DNA from: Pelargonium nanum
Taxonomy: Eukaryota > Streptophyta > Magnoliopsida > Geraniales > Geraniaceae
Assembly (NCBI GenBank): GCA_036897485.1
Contig: JAYMTF010000607.1
Location: 1-32,933 of the forward strand
Length of the DNA stretch: 32,933 nucleotides
Reading direction: 5' to 3'
Shown here: positions 11,465-21,000 of the stretch, in pieces
Position numbering within the stretch: position 1 is the stretch's first letter
Layout: each line of letters opens with the position of its first letter
Program-made: the position numbers and the translations under genes
The notes under the pieces: generated by a model
Told to the model about the DNA's origin: nothing
Databases searched by the model: none
Seen by the model: only the letters and a program-made list of their open reading frames with translations

Positions 11465-12245
11465 TCTGATTCTTTTATTGAAAAATGCAAACAAGCTAGG
11501 CAAAATAGTTTTGAGGCGAAAGGATAATTACCCCAACAAGACAACGGACTATAAGACTTGCCTACTAGAATATCCATTCGCAATTGATTCTTCTTAACGA
11601 GTTAGAGAAATCTCAAAACATATATACATACCTATGAATGAATATACTTCTTTCAGGAAACATGTATGGTTATAGACAAATATAGATAACAATATACATA
11701 AGGAACATGACATAGGACAAGTATAGGTTTCATAATCCAAAACCATTGTATGAAGACATTCTTATATGCATATAATTCAATAGATGACTGCATATTAAAC
11801 AGATGGCTGCGTTACTTGAAATGAAGCAAGCAGAGAGAATATGATTTTTCCTTTCTGTATGGCATCCACTCTTCGGGTCGCAAAGCTGTTCCCGTCACGT
11901 AAACGGAGGACTTGATATATAATTGGCACTGCAAAGATAAATTTGTGAGTTTCTCAATTTAACTATTTATAATTTATGAAAAGTTTAACCCGAACTAGAA
12001 ATTTATGCAATATAATTAAGTAATGAATCCATGTTTTTTTTATAAGCGTAATGAATCCATGCTATGAATCTTCAAATCTTTTTCCTTCACTTTTATACCT
12101 TTTTAGTACATTACAATCCCCTGCCTCAAGATTTTGAGGAATGACAAAATGTCAAGCTTAAAGCCGCCCTCGACATTTGGATTTTGGAACTGATATGACC
12201 ATTGGGCTCAACTAATAAGGACAAGACCATGATCAGGTGATTAGT

Positions 12246-12315
<70 letters not shown>

Positions 12316-15300
12316 CCATTTGGTGAAGGAGAATGGAATAATCCCTTCAATCTTTTAGGGTTTGACAAAATTAAGAGTAACTAGTAACTAGAGTTAATAT
12401 ATTATATTCTGTTTAAGATTTTAGCAAAGTATATTTCTCCGCTTCAACTTTAGTAATAAGAAGTTGAATTCCTAGATATTTCAGGCCCTATAAACCACTT
12501 CTTGGAATGATATAATGTTAAAGAACCCCACTAGCACACAAAGAAAATACTTACTGTTCAGATCACCAACAAGGAGAAAATAAGCATGCATGCTATGGAC
12601 AATCTTAAGACAATCAACAGTTTTTGATGCTGCAGCCAGTGCCTGAATACAAATTTATATTATGAATTGTAAAATCATTCCATTATAGAGTAAGCAAGTA
12701 AATGAATTATTTTTCAAACAATAAGAACAAAAATTATAGGATGGAATCTATAGCCATCAATAAACTTAAGTTTATAACATTGGCATATCAAGAACACATG
12801 AAGAAAGAGTATGTCATACAGAAATAAACCCTCATACTTCTAACTAAACAGGGAAAGTTGATTGTAAATACAAGGTTGAATAAATCCTAAATAATCTATA
12901 AGATCGTTACGAGGAACTTTAGGTCAGGGACGGATGCACTAAGGCTATATTGGGGGCAGCTGCCCCCACAAAATAATTTTTTTTCACTATATTCCCTGTA
13001 TTTATCCATTAAAATTCTTATATTTGCTTATATTATTTAATAAAATTAAATTATTGACCCCACAAGATTTTTTTTGTCATAATAGTTTGATGAGAAAATT
13101 ATTTTTATACTTTTCCCCCACAAGACAAAAATTCTGGATCCGTCCCTCCTTTAGGTGATACACCTCTGTTAGAGAATTAGTTCTGTAAGGATCCTCTACA
13201 AGAACTTATCCCAATTCCCACTGTCCCTCCTTTAGGTGATACACCTCTGTTAGAGAATTAGTTCTGTAAGGATCCTCTACAAGAACTTATCCCAATTCCC
13301 AACCCATGATCAAGTTGTAACTAGAAATTTGGAAGGGAAAAAAGGTACATTATCATTCAGGTTTGACAAATATATAATGACTCCCTAACATTATAAGCAA
13401 TATTAACGAAACATTAGTAAAAATACTTGAGTGGGATTATTGTATGCCTCAAGTATGCATGTTGAGATAACAACTCTGTCTAAGATATCTTATTTCCAAT
13501 GTGTTCTAGTGACAACTATCTAAGTTTTTTACTCCATAACATGATAGCAGTAAAATATAAATGAGGGAACAAAGATAAAGATGGTGCCTGTCCAACTAAC
13601 TGCCCTCCAAAAACTTTTCCAAACCTTGGAGCATCTTCCAAAGTGATCCCTTTGAATATATTCACCTTCAAAACAAACATAAATTTTAAATGAGCAAAAT
13701 TGCATCTCTTTATATGGACAAGAAAACATAAATTCATCAGTAATTAGTGAGGAAGAAATGATACAAGAAAATTATAACCCATCCCATAATAACTATTTTA
13801 TTTGCCTTTTTCTGAACATTAAGACAAATTTGATTTCATAAAAAAAAACATAAAGACAAATTTTATCAGGGATTTCCTTTCTATTTGTATCCTTGTGGAA
13901 ACAAACACAAACTTATTATACTAATGGAAATCTATGTACAAAACTACAAATGTTTATAACAAAAGAAAACAAACACTTAAAGTGGGACATTCATTAAAAG
14001 GGAAATTAGGGAATATTGAAGTGGAACATAGGAAGTACCATTATAGCGTTCTTAAGAGTCTAAGACCATGGTGTTGGAACTGAATTAACCATACAATTCG
14101 AGACACGGATCGATTTGATTTACCCCTCATGGTTAGAATAAGAAGGTGAACTGTCACTTAAATGGAATCGTGCACTGAATCGCAATTCAAACTATTTAAA
14201 CCACCCATTGTTATGAATGGTATGCACCATGGGCCACCTATGTCGCAGCAATTTCTAAAAGACACGCCTTCCTTGAACAATTCGTCGGGGTATGTGACAC
14301 GGCGCATCACAAATAAGGTGTGCCATATTAAAAATTGACTATATCTTAGGCCTTTTTTAACTTTTGATGAAAGCTGAAATGCCTTTTATACCTATTAGGG
14401 TTGTTGAAGTGGTGACTAAAATCTCGCATTGGTAAAAACAAAGGTGGCGCGTTTATATTGCTTCCCCTTGTGGTCTCTGACCCGCTTGCAGATGGATATG
14501 CCTGCAGCGGGCCATGTGCGTAAGAAAAACACCTACTCGTGAGGGGGAATGCCAGTTTAAAAAATACCCCGATTATGCACATGTTGAGCGCACCGATAAA
14601 AGAAAATGTGAGGGGGAGTGTCAAGCCATTAAATGTATCCCAATGTTGAAATTTAACAAGGGTTATAGAGTAAAGAAAATTGAAATTGAAATTAAAAATA
14701 AGCATGTTATAAGTTACATCCACCACAAAAAATTTGTATTCTAGAATGTCAAGTTCTTCTCCTACAACCACAATACCTAATTTTAAACATTGGAGAGCCT
14801 TCCATCCACACCCAACAAAAATAAATGCACAATTTCAAAAGTATACAAGAAATGGAGGGGGAAATAATTTGTAAATGCACCATAACCAAAGCATAAGCTC
14901 TTAACTTTCAAACGACATAGCATAAACTTACTTCTATTGGATCCAAATGTAGTATATGTTCCACAAGTGAGCATGTGTCAAGTGTTTTATCAGAGCTCCA
15001 TATTGATTTTGACTGCAGCAAATCGCAATGCTCATGGGGCAACACTAAGCAGGTCAGCTGCAAAAAACCATTGAGGTGAAATTGGTAACTTTTAGGCATT
15101 CGGTGCTTCTCCTTGTTAGTTGTTATAGGAATGCATAGGAAGTTGGGGAAAAGAATAGTAGCCACCTTAGTTGATGCAATTACATCCGCATGCTGACCAG
15201 TTGTTGAATCACCTGAAAAGGCAAGTAACCACATTTCTTTCAGAAAAAAACATTGTCAAGTTGGCAAGCCTTTATAAGTTAAAAATTAAGCATCATATGT

Positions 15301-16462
15301 TTTCATAATTTCACCATTGGAACAGCAAAACTTTGCAAATACATGTATATATGTAACATATAGATGAACCATGAGTACATCATCATAAAGAGAGATCAAG
15401 TTATATTTAACCATTTCCAACTGTAAACAACAGCTACACCCCAACGTAAAATATCAACCACAACCTAAAAGCGCTAGAACATCTCCTACTACACACACAC
15501 ACAATAGTCAAAACAATTTGTTGTGTGTCTTGAATAAACAGATGTCAAATACTAAAATATTCTACATGAAACACAATGAACAACAATATATATAAGAGTA
15601 ACTTTAAATTGTAATATAATAACAAACACAAAACTTATTATTAAAGCTAAGACATTTAGCGGCAGCCTCTCACCGTGTCCAAAGTAATCATGTGGCTTGA
15701 GCTGAAATTCGGCACGATTTTCTTCCCCAGCACCAGCAAGTTCGGCCTGCAAAACCATGGTATCAAACTTCAACACCCCTAAGATGAACTACATCAAAAT
15801 ATACAAACGCCACTAGAAATTTACCTCTCCCGCCCATATGAAGTAAATCCCGTCTCCAGGTTCCCCCTCACGAACAACATGCTCCCCAGGCTCTACATAT
15901 TCAGAACCAAAGAACCAATAAAGACAAGCACTCCCTAAACTAGTAATCACAAAATAGAAGAAACGCTCCGTCCATCCTTCGGTTCATTACCATACACCGT
16001 GCCATTTTCCACCCTTTCAAGTGTTAAGTTCAAGTTCAAGATTTGAATCAAATTACTCAATAATAACAATTCCAGTTACAAACTCAATTTACAATCATCC
16101 GTTGACAAAACAGCAAGCTCTAAAGAAACACAAGTAAGCCATATAATTTAGAAATGGAGCAAATTGTCACAGAATGAAAAATTGAAGAAGAATGAGAAGG
16201 ATCCAGGGCAAAACATACCATAGTGTTTGACAGTGACAACCTGAGCAATTTTCCTGAGGGACGAGCCGGGAAGCCTCTGGAGCAACGGGACGTGACCCAA
16301 AAACCCAATCACTGCAGACAATAAAAAAATAAACAATTAAGTAGATCCCGAGAAGTTGGATTTTCAGAAATGGCAACTCAGGGAAACCAAATTGGCTCCC
16401 AATTTTCTCGGAAACCAAACAGAAAGTAGGTTTTCGATGAAATCACCAGCTTCAGTGTCCAT
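7804..16462 (-). CDS. ACH2: Peroxisomal acyl-CoA thioesterase with cNMP-binding domain (ACH2 type), 17 exons
   Basis: Hydrolyses long-chain acyl-CoAs; plant ACH2 is peroxisomal. Minus-strand exons: 16462-16447, 16311-16219, 15892-15825, 15746-15674, 15212-15166, 15057-14932, 13665-13588, 12642-12555, 11928-11816, 9753-9691, 9609-9554, 9263-9159, 9026-8970, 8698-8597, 8211-8163, 8089-8021, 7881-7804. They join in phase to 426 aa, the plant ACH2 length as I recall it. Residues 8-130 form a cyclic-nucleotide-binding domain ([20 protein letters not shown], 37-56). Two TesB-type hotdog domains follow: [19 protein letters not shown] (158-176) and [20 protein letters not shown] (358-377). D360 and Q408 correspond to the TesB catalytic Asp and Gln. 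The last residues are SKL, a canonical PTS1 peroxisome signal. Exon 1 has only 16 coding bases. The intron after exon 7 appears to use a GC donor. Confidence 0.95.
9754..11815 (-). other. Longest intron of the thioesterase gene (about 2.1 kb)
   Basis: AT-rich sequence between exons 10 and 9. It holds a CA/poly(A) microsatellite (11429-11464). I recognise no mobile element, RNA gene or coding region in it. Confidence 0.7.
11429..11464. repeat. (CA)n plus poly(A) simple repeat
   Basis: About eight CA units run directly into about 21 A. Intronic; no coding role. Confidence 0.9.
12020..12061 (-). repeat. Short A-tailed insert between 14-bp direct repeats
   Basis: GTAATGAATCCATG occurs at 12020-12033 and again at 12048-12061. 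The 14 bases between read, on the minus strand, GCTTATAAAAAAAA. This is the shape of a retroposed tail with a target-site duplication, but slippage is a possible alternative. It lies in the intron between exons 8 and 9 of the thioesterase gene. Confidence 0.5.
12251..12312 (+). repeat. Compound microsatellite (GT)n(GA)n
   Basis: About 13 GT units followed without a break by about 18 GA units, in an intron of the thioesterase gene. Likely to vary in length between individuals. Confidence 0.95.
12925..13148. mobile_element. hAT-like MITE with 8-bp target-site duplication
   Basis: A 224-bp non-coding element. Its ends are CAGGGACGGAT and ATCCGTCCCTC, inverted copies with one mismatch at the terminal base. 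It is flanked by an exact 8-bp duplication CTTTAGGT at 12917-12924 and 13149-13156. CAGGG ends and 8-bp duplications are the hAT signature. The interior has C/G-rich stretches (GGGGGCAGCTGCCCCC near 12951) and T-runs and no transposase. It sits in the intron between exons 7 and 8 of the thioesterase gene. Confidence 0.85.
13142..13301. repeat. Perfect 79-bp tandem duplication overlapping the MITE's right end
   Basis: The 79 bases 13142-13220 recur without difference at 13223-13301 (period 81). The unit begins with GTCCCTC, the last seven bases of the MITE, and includes its right target-site duplication, so the duplication arose after the MITE insertion. Perfect identity suggests it is recent, or an assembly artefact. 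Confidence 0.9.
13816..13863 (+). repeat. Short A-tailed insert between 16-bp near-identical direct repeats
   Basis: ACATTAAGACAAATTT (13816-13831) and ACATAAAGACAAATTT (13848-13863) differ at one base and flank GATTTCATAAAAAAAA. The layout is that of a tiny retroposed tail. It is intronic in the thioesterase gene. Confidence 0.45.
14390..14665 (+). mobile_element. Possible LTR-retrotransposon debris
   Basis: In the intron between exons 6 and 7 of the thioesterase gene. Purine-rich GTGAGGGGGA motifs occur twice (about 14539 and 14608). The second is followed by TGTCAAGCC and a block resembling the start of Copia-type LTRs as I remember them (TGTCCCAATGTTGAAA-like, then CAAGGGTTATAGAG). The local GC content is above the intron average. 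No coding domain and no paired LTR were found, so this is a guess from style only. Confidence 0.3.
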
Positions 16463-18078
16463 GGCCAGAGGACGACGACGATGACAAATGTGGAAAACGA
16501 GCTGGTACAAGAATAAAATCCAAGCCTTTATTGGCTTCTTTAATGATTTAGTTGAGAGGAAGAGAGGGTGGGGGTGGATCGGATGTTACGGGGTGTACAG
16601 GTTTAACGATGGGTCCTCAGTCACGGACGTTCGCTTTTGGGAGTCGACGATACTGCTTTGGTTTGCGCAAAAAACAACGGTTTGTGATTGAGGGTCCACT
16701 GAATCCGCAACACTTGTTTTACAACTAAATTACATTGCGTCTCGTGTTCAAAAAAAAAAATTAATTACATTGCGTCTCATCACAACGCTTACTTTAATGG
16801 GCTAATTACAAAGACATGTTTTTTTTTCCACAAAATAATAAATATTCTAAAATATTTGTCCACGTTAATGGATTACCTTAGACTTTAAAATCTATATTTT
16901 ATTTTATAAAAAGATCAATATATTCTTCATTTAATTCTATTACGAAACGGTGGTATCCATTTGAATTTATAAAGAAAAATACAGTCTTTCACATAATATA
17001 ATCTTATTATTCTTCCTTAACTGTTAACTAAATCTCGAACTAAATTAAAACGGTGGCTTACATTGAAAAATCGTAATAATTACTTCTCCGTCATATTACC
17101 GATACCATAGCAACAATTCTCAAACCATGTTAATTATCCATGCTACGGCTAACTATCTACATCATATATTTAAGAACTAAATCTTGTAGCATCTTTATTC
17201 CATGCTTTGTAGTATTGATTTTCTTTTTGCTAATAATAAAGTTTTTTTTGTGTGAAAAAAATTGAATGTTTGTTTCTATCGTCACGTAACAAAATATACA
17301 AGTGAATTATTTCTTTAGCTTTTAAATAAATGTTTATTTTGAAGAAAATAAATAAATTACTGGCAATGGATAATAAGAAGTCTCAATCATATTAAAAGCT
17401 TTTAAATTTAATGAGGTGTTCTACACGCTACTTACCGCTAGTAGTATACAAGAGTTTTACAACATACCACCTAATCAAATAACAAATCAAAATTAGATGA
17501 ATAACTTAATAATAAATAATTTTTAAATAAAAATAACGTTTAACATCCATCTTTTGTATTTAACTTAGTAAAAATAACTATAAAAAATAACTTAGTAATA
17601 AATAAAAAAAATTCGAAGGAAGTAATAAATAAATTATTTTTAAGTTAACGATTATTAAATAAAAATAATATACTAACATCCACCTTTTTATTTCACTTAA
17701 TAATCATAAATTCATAATAATGAACCTTATAGAACTTGACACGTCCCGAATTAACACTCGTACCTGTCCCCAGTAAATTTGTGGACATGAAGCTTCTATC
17801 TATAGCGTTAAAAAGAAATGTTGATCCTAGTTTACTAGTGAGATTTGAGTATGAAGAACCTTTCCTTTATGCTCTCTCATTGATGATCCCAAAAATATAC
17901 ATACATAATAAATTAGATTTTGGACCTAATTATCACCTCAGGCAAATATTATGATTTCATTTACAGTTACAGAGGTAGGTGTGCCCTAAAATTCCAATCT
18001 TAATAAAACAGTTCCCCTTATCTGCAAACCATATAGGCCGGAGAGAGAGCTCTCTCTCTTCCTCCCTACTATGCTATG
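16463..18078. other. Thioesterase promoter and intergenic region to the first BAM7-like gene
   Basis: The first 250 bases beyond 16462 should be leader and proximal promoter of the minus-strand thioesterase gene, with a CT-rich leader on its strand and no clear TATA box. The rest (about 16780-17730) is very AT-rich with no coding signal. A 72-codon open frame at 17736-17954 has no family resemblance. The part next to 18079 is expected 3'UTR of the BAM7-like gene. Confidence 0.5.
16728..16778 (+). repeat. Short A-tailed insert between exact 16-bp direct repeats
   Basis: AATTACATTGCGTCTC at 16728-16743 and 16763-16778 flanks the 19 bases GTGTTCAAAAAAAAAAATT. This resembles a target-site duplication around an almost completely 5'-truncated retroposed tail. 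It lies about 270 bases upstream of the thioesterase start codon. Confidence 0.55.
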
Positions 18079-21000
18079 CTATACTTGGAGATCAAGAACT
18101 GCTTCCCCTGCAAAACCAACGAACGCGACATCATTTACTAAATAAGAACACGGAGTCCATATGATACAATGCAAGTGATCTCAAGGTATGGAAAGACGGG
18201 ATAAAACAAACTTATGCAGGCATCAGTTTTTACCGTGCATTCTCTTGACAAACCGTTCAAATTCCATAAAGTTCTGTCTTTCCATGAGGAGCGGGCTGAG
18301 TCTAAGGTAGGTAAATGATGAAAAATGCCTTCCATCTGGATCATTGAAGGGCTTCACATTATCCAATATCTTGTTATATCCAACCCTGTCATGGCACACT
18401 AGTGCATTCTCGCTAGCTACTGGAATACAAACATCCCATGCAGCGTTCAACACCTGAGATAAATTATTACTCTTAATGTTCGCAGCAGATGATTGAATCG
18501 AGGAAAATATTGAAAGCAGGTAAGAAAGGTGATGCTAATACTTACTTGCCAGACTAACCCCTCAGGGTCTGCCAATGCATCCAAGAATTCCTCGTGCTGC
18601 TCTAACATTTGTGACTCGGAACATGTGAGGTCTAGAAACGCTCCATGCTTCTTTAGCATTGCTGTTATAGCAGCATAACCATCACGATTGCATGGGTTGT
18701 AGAACCCAGCAGTTAATTCAGCAGCATGACTGGCGGTTTTGTACCACCAGTGAATACCAGATAGCTGCTCAGCAATTAAAAAACAACAGACTGGATCAAG
18801 CTATTACAGGTAAAAAAAAAAAGAAAAAAAAAAAGAGTTCAAGTAGTGCCATCTTCTGTTCAATTAGAAATCATCAAATAAAAACTAACTACAAAGAAGA
18901 TTCCCAAATCATCATATACTGAGGCCAACCTGTATGATCCACATAAACCCATACCATGATAGTAGAAGTATACATATACGGGTTGAATTCAATTCCCACC
19001 CAGTCCATTAGGGGCCATTTTTATTTTTCCACCCTGTGATTTTGAAGTAATTCTTTGCTCTCTTATGGTTCAAGAGAGAAAAAGTGTTAATTCCATTAGT
19101 GGTTTAAGTTAGATTATTAATTTGTCCTCATTTATATTGGCAAATATGAAGATTTCAAGTGTCATATATAGTAGTGAATAAGTGACTTGGATATTTCTCC
19201 ATCACTCTATAGCACATGCTTCCATGACTGTCTTTAGCCCCAATAAAAAAAGAAAGTAATATGCTAAATAGGCCTGAGAGTCGAACAAAAGCACATGAAG
19301 AGTTGAAAGAAAAGAAACAAGCTTAGATTGCCTTGCAGTCTCCATTTCAAGTTGACGAATCATCTTTCATGAAAATAACAAGACTTCAAAATTATGACTC
19401 ACCTTTGCAGCAATACAGGTACCTTCAAAAGCTAACTTTGCCATAGAGAGTACCCGATCACAATGATCAACCAAAACCTGGGAATACCAGCATAGAAAGA
19501 ATCTACCATAGTATCCATCATAGTCACCTCCATCACAAAAGAAACTGGTTTCATGTGGCCGGGAATTATAGGAACCAGCATTGTCTGGTCCTCTAGCCCA
19601 GAAGGAGTGTCCCCTTACTTCTGCTGCCTTCCTAAGACTTTTCAACAAATACTGATCATAACACTGCAAATTATAAATGCAAAAAGTGATTCAATGACTT
19701 GCCACAAAACATAATTTAAGGTCCGTGTAAGGGTAATGTGCCGAATGTCAGAAAAAGGTGGACCTGAACGGCTGAACTTTAAAATTACTCATAGTGCTAT
19801 TTCAGAAATTACCTGAAATTCACCAATACCAGGATATCTCCATCCATGCTTTACAGGACATGATGGATACCGCAGCTCACCACAAGGACCTAGTCCAATT
19901 TCAACCATGGAGATGATACCATCTTCAAAAAATTCATCAAACTCTATCCGGAAGCTTCTCATATAGTCAAAGTAAACCTACAACAGTTTATAGGAAAATG
20001 TAACACTAGAACTTCCACACTTCAGATGGCTATTCAAAAGTTGTAAACGGAAATGCAAAAAAGCAGGAAAGAAAGTAAGAATGAAATAAACAAAAGAAAA
20101 GGTCAACTTGTGGCTAGTCAAAACTAATCTGTTTCATTTTCATATACATTTGAAGAAACAGTATTAACATCAGATAAAATGGTAGCTTTTGTATTAAAAC
20201 GATGTTTGCTGCACACAAAATCCAATTTCAGAGTCACCTTCAGATATTCCCAAACATATTAACTTACAATCACAGATACCTTCAATTCTGACTATATACA
20301 GGCATGTGAAAGTAATAAACAAGGATCATGTCAGAATGTAATACCTCTACAGCAGTCCGCCCTCTTAAAACTCGTTCTCTATCAACACCCCAAGAGAGGC
20401 ATTCAGGGTTACGCCTTCCCTCTCTATCAGTAAAGAATATGTCTGGATTGTTTCGACCAATTTCTGCCACCCAATGGGGAAGTGGAATGCAAACATCATC
20501 ACCGACATTGCCGCCACATTCATGAAATGACATCACAACCTGTGGTAACATCAGTGCGAATATATCATAGCCAGAACTAATACAGTAATACATAAAATCT
20601 ACCAAAAGGAATCATGTACCAATGAATAACCAGCCATTACTAACATCATTGACAAGTAACCAAATAAATTTTCATGTTAAAGATAAGAACATGTAAACAA
20701 TAAACTCTTGGAACTTAAAATATCAGCTACACAAAAGAAGATAAGTAGATAAATACTTGGTTCCAGATTTTCAGCACATTTTTTCTTCTTCTTTCAATAA
20801 GGCTGTATATAGCCACTGCTACTTTATTTATTTTCACCATCCACAATCCCTAAGCAGCCAATTGAGCACCTCAGCACCCTCACTCAGCTCTGAGTTGCAA
20901 GTATAGACCCCTATTTCACCCGACTCCCTAAAGAACACGCCATGGCACCACATGGAATCCTGCAGAGCGGTACTTTCATTGGCATAGTCATCATGGCACT

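Noticed and set aside
12251..12312. Reading frame over the GT/GA repeat (80 codons, minus strand)
   Set aside because: Only translates a microsatellite into Ser-Leu and His-Thr runs.
14346..14771. 141-codon minus-strand frame in a thioesterase intron
   Set aside because: No domain; overlaps likely retroelement debris; the flanking exons join in phase without it.
17736..17954. 72-codon plus-strand frame in the intergenic region
   Set aside because: No recognisable family and AT-rich surroundings; not enough evidence for a gene.
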